Shown one piece after another: positions 1 through 7,777 of a stretch of DNA of 64,000 nt. The first letter of the stretch is position 1. Each line of letters begins with the position of its first letter. The stretch is from Paenibacillus alkalitolerans (GTDB taxonomy: Bacteria; Bacillota; Bacilli; Paenibacillales; YIM-B00363). The notes beneath the pieces were generated by a model. The model made no database searches. It worked only from the letters and a program-made list of their open reading frames with translations, and was not told where the DNA came from. Position numbers and translations under genes: made by a program. The stretch lies in contig NZ_JAEMXM010000003.1 in assembly GCF_016482785.1 (NCBI RefSeq), positions 1 to 64,000 of the forward strand, written 5' to 3'.

Positions 1-44
1 CTTTCACGGAGGTAACAGGGGTTCGAATCCCCTACGGGTCACCA
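1..44 (+). tRNA. tRNA-Glu (TTC), 5' truncated by window edge
   Basis: Only the anticodon loop onward is present. The loop reads CTTTCAC (anticodon TTC), followed by a T-arm with GTTCGAATC and an acceptor strand ending in an encoded CCA at 42-44. First visible member of a tRNA operon. Confidence 0.85.
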
Positions 45-81
45 CTCAAGAATAATGCGTATTAATGTAGTGAATAATAAT

Positions 82-157
82 GGACGCTTAGCTCAGCTGG
101 GAGAGCATCTGCCTTACAAGCAGAGGGTCGGCGGTTCGATCCCGTCAGCGTCCACCA
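82..157 (+). tRNA. tRNA-Val (TAC)
   Basis: Complete cloverleaf: acceptor GGACGCT pairs with AGCGTCC, anticodon TAC at 115-117, T-loop GTTCGAT, encoded CCA. Confidence 0.95.
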
Positions 158-181
158 TCCTTATGACATGCTAAGCTAAGC

Positions 182-257
<76 letters not shown>

Positions 258-266
258 TGTAATTAT

Positions 267-338
267 TGGGGATTAGCCAAGCGGTAAGGCAACGGACTTT
301 GACTCCGTCATGCCTAGGTTCGAATCCTAGATCCCCAG
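267..338 (+). tRNA. tRNA-Gln (TTG)
   Basis: Acceptor TGGGGAT pairs with ATCCCCA; anticodon TTG at 299-301. No CCA is encoded, so the 3' end must be added after transcription. Confidence 0.93.
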
Positions 339-345
339 CTTTTAA

Positions 346-421
346 GAGCCATTAGCTCAGTCGGTAGAGCACCTGACTTTTAATCAGGGTGTCGAAGGTT
401 CGAGTCCTTCATGGCTCACCA
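346..421 (+). tRNA. tRNA-Lys (TTT)
   Basis: Acceptor GAGCCAT pairs with ATGGCTC, anticodon loop CTTTTAA (TTT), encoded CCA. Confidence 0.95.
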
Positions 422-425
422 TTTT

Positions 426-508
426 GCGCGTATGGCGGAATTGGCAGACGCACCAGACTTAGGATCTGGCGGGAGACCGTGGGGGTTCAAGTCCCTCTAC
501 GCGCACCA
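426..508 (+). tRNA. tRNA-Leu (TAG)
   Basis: Class II tRNA with a long variable arm, acceptor GCGCGTA, anticodon TAG in loop CTTAGGA, encoded CCA. Confidence 0.95.
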
Positions 509-580
509 TATTTTCACTTGAATGGCAGTATAATTAAGTTGCAATCGTACTGTGGTTTTGGTAAACTAGTTTTTGTCTCC

Positions 581-655
581 GCGGACGTGGCTCAGTGGTA
601 GAGCATCGCCTTGCCAAGGCGAGGGTCGTGGGTTCGAATCCCATCGTCCGCTCCA
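581..655 (+). tRNA. tRNA-Gly (GCC)
   Basis: Acceptor GCGGACG, anticodon GCC in loop TTGCCAA, T-loop GTTCGAATC, encoded CCA. Confidence 0.95.
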
Positions 656-660
656 AATAT

Positions 661-737
661 GTGCCCTTAGCTCAGCCGGATAGAGCGTTTGACTACGAAT
701 CAAAAGGTCGGGAGTTCGAATCTCTCAGGGCACGCCA
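661..737 (+). tRNA. tRNA-Arg (ACG)
   Basis: Acceptor GTGCCCT pairs with AGGGCAC, anticodon ACG, encoded CCA. Confidence 0.95.
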
Positions 738-782
738 TTTTTCAAAAACTAAGTTATTTACCTGGCCCACAGGCCGTGTCAT

Positions 783-859
783 CGGGACGTAGCTCAGCTT
801 GGTAGAGCACCTGGTTTGGGACCAGGGGGTCGCATGTTCGAATCGTGTCGTCCCGACCA
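783..859 (+). tRNA. tRNA-Pro (TGG)
   Basis: Acceptor CGGGACG pairs with CGTCCCG, anticodon TGG in loop TTTGGGA, encoded CCA. Confidence 0.95.
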
Positions 860-864
860 TGTAT

Positions 865-935
865 GCGGGTGTAGTTCAATGGTAGAACTCCAGCCTTCCA
901 AGCTGGTAGCGTGGGTTCGATTCCCATCACCCGCT
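865..935 (+). tRNA. tRNA-Gly (TCC), rebuilt by element insertion
   Basis: Complete cloverleaf with fully paired acceptor GCGGGTG/CACCCGC and anticodon TCC. No CCA follows the discriminator T, whereas the second copy at 11735 is followed by CCA. Bases 869-935 recur exactly at 11739-11805, so the 3' part of this copy was probably supplied by the integrated element. It still sits in the tRNA operon and is likely the working copy. Confidence 0.92.
869..935 (+). repeat. attL, 67-bp direct repeat
   Basis: Identical to 11739-11805. The match starts after a single mismatch (G at 868 versus A at 11738) and stops at the tRNA discriminator base, where the flanks diverge (TAATAAG versus CCATTAT). Confidence 0.92.
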
Positions 936-954
936 TAATAAGCAGAAAAGCCGA

Positions 955-980
955 AACCCCTTGTCGGACAAGGGGTTTTT
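955..980 (+). terminator. terminator after the tRNA operon
   Basis: Stem AACCCCTTGT / ACAAGGGGTT around a short loop, followed by a T-run. It lies between attL and the integrase stop codon and may serve both converging transcripts. Confidence 0.85.
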
Positions 981-1028
981 GTTTTGCCTGAATTTCCTCA
1001 TCCTAGTCGGTTACGGCCCTAAATACCC

Positions 1029-2225
1029 TCATTGTTGACGACTTGTTGACAAAAGGCTTCTGTTAGGGTCAAATTTATCCAGCTTTGAGGCAGTTTCCTG
1101 CCTGATCTTCTTGGTAACATGGGCATAAAGATCGGCTGTCGTGGAATACTTAGTGTGACCTAATCGCTCCTGTACGGCTTTAAGGTCGGTTTCAGATTCA
1201 ATTAACAATGTAGCCGCTGTATGCCTCAAATCGTGTAGGCGGGCCTTGGGCAATTTGTGCCGGGCTATGAATCGCCGCCAAGTGAGTGAAGGGGTATTGT
1301 GGAAAAACGGCTGCCCATCTCCGCCATGGAATACATATTGCCGGTCGCCGCCGCGCCAATTCTCCCCCAACTGTAATCGTTCCTCCAGCCACATGAACCG
1401 GTACCGACGCAATTCATCCATTAACCATCTAGGCATATCCACAATCCGTTCTGAACCTTCCGTCTTTGGGGCCTTCTCACATGCCTTGCCGTTTTGCGTA
1501 ATCGATATGGATTTACGAATGCAAATTGTGGCGGCTTCAAAATCGACATCGGGCCATTCAAGGGCAACTAGCTCCCCGCGTCGGAATCCTCCGAGCATGG
1601 CGGCAAGGAAGAACATCCTCCACTTAGGGGGTTCGTGTTGCAGTGCAGCAATGACCTTCTGGGCGTCAGCCTCGTCGTAATACTGCGCCTTCTTACTCTC
1701 CACCTTCGGGCGTTCTGCCCCGTCAACAGGATTCGCCGCGTGTACCTTCCACTTAACCGCTTGATTAAATACACTTTTTAATACCTTGAATATGTACAGC
1801 TTTGTGCTCCCTGATAATTCTGACTTGTCCAGATCATCGAAGAAGGTTACGATGTGCATGGTCTTGATATCATGGAGAACGTAGTGCCCGAATGCCGGTA
1901 AAAGGGTACGGTCTAGATGATCGATGTAATTTCGATACGTGAGCGGGCTCATGATCTTCCTGCTGTATTTGGGTATCCACTCATTCCGGACGAACTGTTC
2001 GAATGTCATTTTAGCTGGCTTGACATATGTGCCAGCCTCCACCTCCATTTTGAAGCGCAACAATTCGTCATTAAGATGTTCCTTTAGTTTCTTTGGACTT
2101 TTCAGAATCCGGTCGTCCTCAACTCGGATTGTCTTAGTCCTTTTCTTACGCTTCTCGTTGGCGTCACTGCCAATTTCAACGACCAGTAACCATGAGCGCT
2201 CGCCGCGTTTTTGAATGCTTGGCAT
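1029..2225 (-). CDS. int: tyrosine-family site-specific integrase
   Basis: Catalyses integration and excision at the tRNA-Gly site. Visible parts are an N-terminal arm-binding segment, a SAM-like core-binding domain (roughly residues 70-165) and a C-terminal catalytic domain. Catalytic residues of the family can be read: Arg in GGFRRGEL, His and Arg in LHDLRH, GH in LGHTKYS, and Tyr in DLYAHV. I start at the ATG giving MPSIQKRG, a typical integrase N-terminus, 10-11 bases after AAAGGAGG. In-frame ATGs at 2234 and 2270 would add 3 or 15 residues. It reads toward attL, and candidate arm sites overlap its 3' end. Confidence 0.95.
   Translation of the reverse strand: MPSIQKRGERSWLLVVEIGSDANEKRKKRTKTIRVEDDRILKSPKKLKEHLNDELLRFKMEVEAGTYVKPAKMTFEQFVRNEWIPKYSRKIMSPLTYRNYIDHLDRTLLPAFGHYVLHDIKTMHIVTFFDDLDKSELSGSTKLYIFKVLKSVFNQAVKWKVHAANPVDGAERPKVESKKAQYYDEADAQKVIAALQHEPPKWRMFFLAAMLGGFRRGELVALEWPDVDFEAATICIRKSISITQNGKACEKAPKTEGSERIVDMPRWLMDELRRYRFMWLEERLQLGENWRGGDRQYVFHGGDGQPFFHNTPSLTWRRFIARHKLPKARLHDLRHTAATLLIESETDLKAVQERLGHTKYSTTADLYAHVTKKIRQETASKLDKFDPNRSLLSTSRQQ
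1032..1050 (+). other. candidate left integrase arm-type sites
   Basis: Two direct copies of TTGTTGAC (1032-1039 and 1043-1050) overlap the 3' end of the integrase gene. The same octamer occurs three times near attR (11623-11656). Paired clusters near both att sites suggest arm-type integrase binding sites; this is inference. Confidence 0.5.
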
Positions 2226-2411
2226 CTGATTCATTGCCTCCTTTGATTGTTGACGAGAAATTTTACGCATTCATTGAATCATTGGCGTTATATTTCTGTC
2301 AATTATTTCCATTTACAGCCTGCCGTCCTCCCTGTCGCGCAGATTGACGGTAAACGCCCTGTGTGATTTACTGGAATTGGGAAAATATGGTAACAGTGGA
2401 GGGCAGGGGAG

Positions 2412-2717
2412 ATGGCTAAGTTGAAGTCAGCCGAAGAAGCATTCCGGGGAATGGTTAGGAACTTCATGACGCCGAAGGTTCTGGGATATTACGAGGCGGG
2501 GCTGTATGCCGCTGAGCTATCCGAGGGAACCGGCGTCGATGGAGAACCGATCTTTGGGGTCTCGGTCATGAGAAGGGATTTGGACAGGCGGGACAAAGAA
2601 ACGGCCAGCCTTTCTAGGTTTTGCTGTACTCGGGAAGAGGCAGAGGAATACATAGAACAGCTTCGCCAGAGGGGAAAGCAATGGTGGAAGCTGATGGACA
2701 TTCGTAGCAAGGCATAG
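2412..2717 (+). CDS. hypothetical protein of integrative element
   Basis: A 101-residue soluble charged protein with no motif I recognise. It starts at ATG 2412 behind GGAGGGCAGGGG and is the first gene on the plus strand, divergent from the integrase across about 185 bases. The zinc-ribbon sigma-like gene follows after 12 bases, so the two are probably cotranscribed. The last third is rich in Arg/Glu/Trp and predicted helical. No function is assigned. Confidence 0.7.
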   Translation: MAKLKSAEEAFRGMVRNFMTPKVLGYYEAGLYAAELSEGTGVDGEPIFGVSVMRRDLDRRDKETASLSRFCCTREEAEEYIEQLRQRGKQWWKLMDIRSKA

Positions 2718-2729
2718 GGGGAGGCCACT

Positions 2730-3398
2730 TTGGATACCCAAAGATTGATTGAACTGGCTCAAAGGAAGGGGCCAGAAGGTAAAGCAGCCGCCAATGAATT
2801 GCTGTACTACATAGCTGAAGAACACCGTGATCGCAAGCTACAGCGATACTTCGCACCCGGAATGTCCTACGCCGACCGCGATGATATTCGTCAGGTTTTC
2901 TTGATTGGCTGTTATCAGGCAATACTGGAGGCTCGTCTGGACATTGGCGACCCAATGGCTTTTATCCTCAACAAAGGGCTGTGGGCCGTGGCCGATGCAA
3001 TCAGAAGGGAGGGCAAGAAGGAGTTACAACAAGAATGCTCAAATTGCCAGACCGTCAGCAGACCAAACCGAGTACGCGGCCAGTACGTTTGCCGCCGTTG
3101 TGGCTCTCAGGCCGGCCTACTGCGGAGGGTCATTCCTCACAGCGAAACAATCGAGGGCGCTGGCTGTCATCAGGAGGACAGACTGACAATTAAGGATTTC
3201 CGCGATCAACTCACCGGACGTAAACGAGATGTGTTCGATCTCATTATGCTGGGGTACGACCAGAATAACTGCCGGAACTTTCTTAAGGAAATCGGCCAGA
3301 TACTCAACATATCCAGCGCCAATGTGAGCCTACGACTTAATCAAATTCGGGTGGCTTGGGTGCAATATCAGACTGCTGCTGGCTACTATTCCCCATGA
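2730..3398 (+). CDS. sigma-70-like regulator with an inserted zinc ribbon
   Basis: A 222-residue protein starting at TTG 2730 behind GGGGGAGG. Residues about 48-95 look like sigma region 2 (DRDDIRQVF onward, then AVADAIRRE). A CX2C-X14-CX2C zinc ribbon (Cys103, 106, 121, 124) follows, then a C-terminal region-4-like HTH (about 155-215). Such an architecture would suit a factor redirecting RNA polymerase to element or helper-phage genes. The zinc ribbon between the two sigma-like parts is unusual. It could instead be a DNA-binding regulator that does not bind polymerase. Cotranscribed with the upstream hypothetical gene. Confidence 0.65.
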   Translation: MDTQRLIELAQRKGPEGKAAANELLYYIAEEHRDRKLQRYFAPGMSYADRDDIRQVFLIGCYQAILEARLDIGDPMAFILNKGLWAVADAIRREGKKELQQECSNCQTVSRPNRVRGQYVCRRCGSQAGLLRRVIPHSETIEGAGCHQEDRLTIKDFRDQLTGRKRDVFDLIMLGYDQNNCRNFLKEIGQILNISSANVSLRLNQIRVAWVQYQTAAGYYSP

Positions 3399-3416
3399 GT
3401 CCTCCTCCAATATATA

Positions 3417-3457
3417 GAACGCCCCCAATAAACCTTAGCCGGTGGTTGGGGGCGTTC
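3417..3457. terminator. perfect 12-bp stem-loop between converging genes
   Basis: GAACGCCCCCAA at 3417-3428 pairs exactly with TTGGGGGCGTTC at 3446-3457. It lies just after the sigma-like gene and before the 3' end of the converging gene. No strong T-run follows, so it may be a bidirectional or factor-assisted terminator. Confidence 0.55.
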
Positions 3458-3518
3458 GCTTATGTCGGCGGCTGTCTCCGTTGGGTTTCCCTTGCGTTCT
3501 GGACCCTTCCCGAAACAT

Positions 3519-3968
3519 CTAATAGCGGGGAAGACATCCAGAGGACGGGAGAGCCCATTCCGGGGCTCTTACGCCGCCTGCGATGCTGACATCATGGGCC
3601 CATGGGTAAATTAGGGTGCCGTCCCTGCGGAGTTTTACCGTGAATGCCTTGTATTTGAACTTGTGACCCGGCTTATTGCGCACAGTATTGACTATTATGC
3701 CTACTTCACGACGACCGCCCACTCTAACTACTGCCCAGCAACCAAACGGATTGTCTGGCTCGACTATTGTTGATTTCAACCGCCTCACCTCAGCTTCCCT
3801 TAGTTCCGCTAGCTCCTCTGCAATATTCTGCAGTGATTCGGACTTTCTCCCAAATTCCGTTAGGGTCTGTAGCGATTCGACCATTTCCTCCATTTCCTTT
3901 AGGTTTTGTGCAATAAAGTGTAGCACTTCGACCACTTCCTCAAGCATCTTTAGGTCCTTTTGTTGCAT
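3519..3968 (-). CDS. hypothetical coiled-coil protein
   Basis: 149 residues. I chose the ATG giving MQQKDLKM because AAGGAGG precedes it; the open frame continues upstream without a ribosome binding site. Residues about 5-70 are heptad-rich Leu/Glu helix, a likely coiled coil. The C-terminal part (about 75-130) contains CWAVVRVGGRREVGIIV and looks like a small beta domain. It is divergent from the HTH/replication operon across an intergenic region with repeated CGGAAACA boxes, so it may be a regulator, but no DNA-binding motif is evident. Confidence 0.6.
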   Translation of the reverse strand: MQQKDLKMLEEVVEVLHFIAQNLKEMEEMVESLQTLTEFGRKSESLQNIAEELAELREAEVRRLKSTIVEPDNPFGCWAVVRVGGRREVGIIVNTVRNKPGHKFKYKAFTVKLRRDGTLIYPWAHDVSIAGGVRAPEWALPSSGCLPRY

Positions 3969-4072
3969 CTCATGTTCCTCCTTATGGTTTTGAAGTATTT
4001 TACCCACCCCATATATCGTCAGTAGCTTAAGCTGAGCCAAACCCCAAAAGGGAAAAATTTTTAGGTTCAAAT

Positions 4073-4156
4073 CGGAAACACGAAAACACGCGGAAACAAC
4101 CGATTGTTTCCGGCAAAATCCGCGTCGTGACGGGCCTGATTGCATACGGAAACAAC
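4073..4156. promoter_or_regulatory. repeated CGGAAACA boxes, candidate operator
   Basis: CGGAAACA occurs at 4073, 4091 and 4147 in direct orientation and as TGTTTCCG at 4105-4112. The pair 4091-4112 forms an inverted repeat. The boxes sit between the leftward coiled-coil gene and the rightward HTH/replication operon, where a control region is expected. Operator function is inference. Confidence 0.45.
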
Positions 4157-4288
4157 GGTAACAACACTGGGAAGTTTAAGAAGACCTGATTGAATTTAGG
4201 CTACAGGGTGTTGCATCATGGCTGAGCTGATTGACTGTTTAAGGCAAGGGCACAATGAGAGGCCCGAACCTGACAGGAGGGGGTAACC

Positions 4289-4480
4289 TTGGAATATTGC
4301 AGCATCAAGGAAGCAGCCAGAAGAATCGGCATCAATCGCGTCACGTTGTACCGCTCATGGATAAACCGCGGATTGGTCAAAGTAGAGACGATAGCAGACC
4401 GACCAGCGATTAGTGCCGACGAGATCGAACGGATTAAAGCTATACGTGCCCAAAAGGCAGGTGGTGGCAATGACAAATGA
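4289..4480 (+). CDS. small MerR/excisionase-like HTH protein
   Basis: 63 residues from TTG 4289 behind GGAGGGGG. SIKEAARRIGINRVTLYRSWI is a winged-HTH recognition segment of the excisionase/MerR-like superfamily, and most of the protein is this one domain. Its last 11 bases overlap the start of the replication ATPase gene, so translation is coupled. That position suggests a role in origin binding or control of replication; excisionase is an alternative, shared with the HTH protein at 6342. Confidence 0.7.
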   Translation: MEYCSIKEAARRIGINRVTLYRSWINRGLVKVETIADRPAISADEIERIKAIRAQKAGGGNDK

Positions 4481-5999
4481 ACTTGACATACTGAGAAATG
4501 TACTTGGAGGGATTGAGTTTTTTAAAGCCTCGAATGACAAGCAGATCTATGCAAAGGTCAAAACGGTAAAAGGCTGTAAGACCCTTCCAATAAAGAGCGA
4601 TGAATTTGGGTTTGAGGTTAAGGGGAAGTATTTTGAAATTGTTGGAAAGTTGCCACCGAAGATTCGGTTCGAGGAAGCAATAGAGGAAGTCACAGTCAAG
4701 GTAAGCCAGCAACATGAACTAACGGAAATGCACTTGAGAGTGGCCAGACATGATGACGCTGTTTATGTTGACCTTTCGAACGAAGGAAAAGCAGTCGAAA
4801 TTACCGCGCATGACTGGAGAGTGGTGGGGCAAGCACCAGTCATATTCAAGACGCCATGCACGGCGAAATCGCTGCCAGAGCCGCAAAAAGGTGGCGACAT
4901 CAGTCTTCTTCGTAAATACGTCAACATCAATGACTGGGATTTCATACTGTTAGTTGCATATCTGTTGGGTTCATTCCGACCAAGAGGGCCATACCCAATT
5001 TTGGTGTTGGAGGGACAACAGGGGTCGGCAAAATCCACGCTCTCACGGATAGTCAAAGATATTGTTGACCCGTCATTGGCACCGCTGCGATCATTGTACA
5101 CCGATGAGAAGGAGATGCTCATCGCCCTTCAGAATTCGCACCTGCTAGTAATGGACAACTTGAGTGGGATGCCAGCCAAGATATCGGACATCGTTTGTCG
5201 GGTAAGTACAGGTGGCGCAATCTCTTCCCGGACCTTATACACGAATGCCGATGAATTTGTGCTTGATGCCATGAGACCCTTGGTGCTGAACGGTATCGAC
5301 TCAATTGCCAAGCGCGGGGACCTAGCAAGCCGTTCGATTGTTCTTGAATTGCCAAAGATCGATAAGGATAAACGCAAGACCGAAGAGGAAATTTTCTCTG
5401 AGTTCTACCAAGACTTACCCCACATCTTAGGTGCGATCATGGATGGGATTTCATGCGCATTCAGAAATCGCGATCAAAAACCGATCATCGAGGGCAGGCT
5501 TGCGGACTTCGAGGCATGGGTGCAAGCTGGGATTGAGGGTTTGGGTCTCAGTAAGGAAGAGTTCATTGAGGCATATAGAGCCAACATGAAGCAAGTCACC
5601 TTAAGTAATGCTAATGAAAACCCGGTCGTCCAAGCAATCCTTGGCATACTCAGAACTGAATCAATCAATTCTGTGACAAAGGGTAAGAACTCGGTCGAGT
5701 GGAAAGGTACTGCCACCACCTTGATGAACAAGGCAAGAGAATGTTATAGCGACTACAAGGACGGAAGCCATGAGAGGTATAAGAACACTCGTTCAATATC
5801 ATGGGCTGCATGGCAGGGCATCAAGGAATTGAGTAATCCAGCTGCATTCGGTAAGGCAATAAACAGGGCAGAATCCGAACTGGCAGAGTTAGGCATTACG
5901 ATCGTGAAGAACCGAAAGAAGACTGGTGTGGAATATGTTATAAAATCCTCACTTGACGCCTTAATTGATATGAAATTTAAGGGTGGTGTAGGGGTGTAG
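4470..5999 (+). CDS. AAA+/SF3-like replication ATPase (putative helicase)
   Basis: About 509 residues from ATG 4470, overlapping the preceding HTH gene. Walker A reads GQQGSAKST and Walker B reads SHLLVMDN; a downstream NGIDSIAKRGDLASRS segment resembles the sensor/Arg-finger region of phage and plasmid helicase-type ATPases. A basic, mostly helical C-terminal part (about residues 350-500) could bind DNA. Its 3' end lies inside the first iterons of the candidate origin, as expected for an initiator/helicase gene. No primase motif is evident. The family is inferred from motif order. Confidence 0.7.
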   Translation: MTNELDILRNVLGGIEFFKASNDKQIYAKVKTVKGCKTLPIKSDEFGFEVKGKYFEIVGKLPPKIRFEEAIEEVTVKVSQQHELTEMHLRVARHDDAVYVDLSNEGKAVEITAHDWRVVGQAPVIFKTPCTAKSLPEPQKGGDISLLRKYVNINDWDFILLVAYLLGSFRPRGPYPILVLEGQQGSAKSTLSRIVKDIVDPSLAPLRSLYTDEKEMLIALQNSHLLVMDNLSGMPAKISDIVCRVSTGGAISSRTLYTNADEFVLDAMRPLVLNGIDSIAKRGDLASRSIVLELPKIDKDKRKTEEEIFSEFYQDLPHILGAIMDGISCAFRNRDQKPIIEGRLADFEAWVQAGIEGLGLSKEEFIEAYRANMKQVTLSNANENPVVQAILGILRTESINSVTKGKNSVEWKGTATTLMNKARECYSDYKDGSHERYKNTRSISWAAWQGIKELSNPAAFGKAINRAESELAELGITIVKNRKKTGVEYVIKSSLDALIDMKFKGGVGV

Positions 6000-6252
6000 G
6001 GTTGGTGTAGGGTTTCGAGACAAATCTACACCATTCACGAAACCTGTCGTGACGCCGTTCGTTGGGTGTTGGGTGTAGGGGTGTAGGGTTTTCTCATTCT
6101 CTAAAATAAAGAAAAAGAAAAAGAAAAAGAACGGATTAGCACCACTCAAACCCTACACCCCTACACCCAGATTTAAAGAAGCCCGTCGTGACGGGACCGA
6201 AGGCAAGTGTAGATTCGGTCCACTACCTACACCTTACTGTACACCCTACACC
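5985..6252. other. candidate replication origin: iterons around an A-rich tract
   Basis: GGTGTAGGG occurs in direct orientation at 5985, 5993, 6004, 6072 and 6080 (plus a reversed partial at 6026). After an A-rich run at about 6100-6131, the same box occurs inverted (CCCTACACC) at 6151, 6159 and 6244, with a partial at 6226. Palindrome CCCGTC-GT-GACGGG at 6182-6195 sits in the right arm. Iteron sets flanking an AT-rich segment next to a replication ATPase gene fit an origin such as those of pathogenicity-island satellites. The repeats are seen directly; origin function is inference. Confidence 0.65.
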
Positions 6253-6341
6253 CAAACTCTATACACCTTGGCTGACGCAGACATACACAGATGCGCCTTT
6301 TGCGTTAACTATTTGGGTTGAAGCTGGAGGTGATCAGGGAA

Positions 6342-6731
6342 TTGAACACAATGATAAGTACGGGAAAGGCGGCAGAACTGCTGGGATTGAGGCCGAGGAC
6401 AATTCAGGCATGGTTGAAGTCGGGGAAATTGAAAGGCATCAAGCTTGGGTCGGTTTGGCGGATTCAGGTAGAAGAAGTCAACCGGCTGTTGTCGGCTGGA
6501 GGGTCCCCGAGTCCGAAATTAAACCGGATTCCGGAGCCGTTGTTGCGTTTGAAGTTAGAAGATGGCCGGGCGGTGTCTTTCGTGGAATCGACGGACGGAT
6601 TCATACTGGTGGCGGTGGATGGTAAGCCCCGAGCAACGATTCAACCGGAGGAACTACCTGCACTGATTAGGTCACTAATTCAAAACAGCGGCTCTAATCG
6701 GGCTACAGCCGAACTGGCAACCGGGGTGTGA
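6342..6731 (+). CDS. excisionase-type HTH protein
   Basis: About 129 residues. TTG 6342 is chosen because an exact anti-Shine-Dalgarno complement, GGAGGTGATC (6326-6335), precedes it; an ATG at 6351 is possible. Residues about 4-40 contain ISTGKAAELLGLRPRTIQAW, the HTH of excisionase/MerR-like proteins. The C-terminal half is a small hydrophobic beta-rich domain (FILVAVDGKPRATIQ). It lies between the iteron array and the small-terminase gene, so it may act as an excisionase, an origin-binding protein or a regulator of the packaging genes. Confidence 0.7.
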   Translation: MNTMISTGKAAELLGLRPRTIQAWLKSGKLKGIKLGSVWRIQVEEVNRLLSAGGSPSPKLNRIPEPLLRLKLEDGRAVSFVESTDGFILVAVDGKPRATIQPEELPALIRSLIQNSGSNRATAELATGV

Positions 6732-6735
6732 TCGG

Positions 6736-7227
6736 ATGAGGGAGACACGGGAACACATCGAAGCATTCGACTACTACTACAGCCTTGGTGAATCCCGGAG
6801 CCTTGGCAAGGTTGCGCAAAATTTCGGCAAGGCAGATTCAACAATCAAGCGGTGGTCATCCGAATTCGCATGGGCGGATAGGGTCCAGCAACGGGACCAT
6901 GAGTTGGGTTCGGAGATAATTGCCCGGACGAATGAAGGCATACTCGGATTCCACGAGATGAACCGGGAGATAGCTACCAAACTGGTTCGTGACCTGCTTG
7001 CTCGAGTAAATGCAGGTAAGTTCAAGTTGAATTCGATTGCTGACTGGAAGCGTGTCGCGGAGATTGTGCAAATTAGTGGCGAACCCGAAGAGGGGGAAGA
7101 CGGCGACAATATTAGATCGCTGGCCGCCGTCCTGAGGCAATCGGCTGAGTCTATTTTGAGACAGGGAAGCAACCAACAAAACCAATGGGGGATGGTATCG
7201 GATGAATCAGCACATGGCAGAGGTTAA
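6736..7227 (+). CDS. terminase small subunit-like DNA-binding protein
   Basis: 163 residues. An N-terminal HTH (about 15-45, including KVAQNFGKADSTIKRWSSEF) followed by a helical segment (RDHELGSEIIARTNEGILG) matches the layout of small terminase subunits, which recognise pac or cos DNA. There is no large terminase in the element. In phage satellites a stand-alone small terminase redirects a helper's packaging motor; that role is inference here. The gene starts 5 bases after the HTH gene and overlaps the next gene by 26 bases. Another HTH regulator is the alternative. Confidence 0.6.
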   Translation: MRETREHIEAFDYYYSLGESRSLGKVAQNFGKADSTIKRWSSEFAWADRVQQRDHELGSEIIARTNEGILGFHEMNREIATKLVRDLLARVNAGKFKLNSIADWKRVAEIVQISGEPEEGEDGDNIRSLAAVLRQSAESILRQGSNQQNQWGMVSDESAHGRG

Positions 7228-7753
7228 CGGATTGCTGGAGCAGTTGAATCAGGCAGCAGCAGCAAGGGTATCCAAAAATGTGAAGCTGCAAGACCGGTTG
7301 GACGGTGTGGCGCAGCATATCGCAGACTTGAAAAAGAAGCTAGACGCGGCGATTCTGGGCGATCAGGAAGAAGAGGAAAGTCGGTTAATGGTCGAGCTTC
7401 GTCAAGCGCAAGTACTGATGACCGATATTGAGGGCATCAACGAGCGGACGAAGGCAGCGAAGATCGAGCACGTTGTAAGCCCCAAGGCCCTGATAGCTGC
7501 CTTTGTAAAAGTCTATCAAGCAACTCGCGAGGACATGGATGCATCAATCCAGAGAGCAATGGAAGCCAAACAGGAATACGAGGCAGCTTTGGCTGATATG
7601 GAGGAAATCAGTAAACAGTACGGCCAAGAAGCTGGCCGAGTAGCCCATGCGATTCAGTTCCATTTCAATCAATCCATGACCGGCCAGCTTCCGAAGCTGA
7701 AACCGCCGAGCGATCCCTACCTTAGCCGTGAACATTACAACGAACGAGTCTAA
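7202..7753 (+). CDS. hypothetical coiled-coil protein in packaging operon
   Basis: 183 residues, almost wholly predicted helix with heptad patterns (about 5-75 and 105-150), rich in Ala/Glu/Gln/Lys. It starts inside the terminase-like gene and precedes the structural-like gene by 24 bases. Size, acidity and position would suit a scaffold or capsid-modifying protein of a satellite, but I see no diagnostic motif. The alternative is a phage protein of unknown role. Confidence 0.6.
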   Translation: MNQHMAEVNGLLEQLNQAAAARVSKNVKLQDRLDGVAQHIADLKKKLDAAILGDQEEEESRLMVELRQAQVLMTDIEGINERTKAAKIEHVVSPKALIAAFVKVYQATREDMDASIQRAMEAKQEYEAALADMEEISKQYGQEAGRVAHAIQFHFNQSMTGQLPKLKPPSDPYLSREHYNERV

Positions 7754-7777
7754 TAAACCAATCTAGGGGAATTCAAA

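Noticed and set aside
389-792. Open frames across the tRNA cluster
   Set aside because: They lie on tRNA genes and have no protein-like features.
6100-6131. A-rich run as an assembly artefact
   Set aside because: It is interrupted regularly by G and sits centrally between mirrored iterons; a functional AT-rich segment is simpler.
6188-6625. 145-residue open frame over the origin and HTH gene
   Set aside because: Overlaps the iterons and the better-supported frame that has the exact anti-Shine-Dalgarno site and an HTH.
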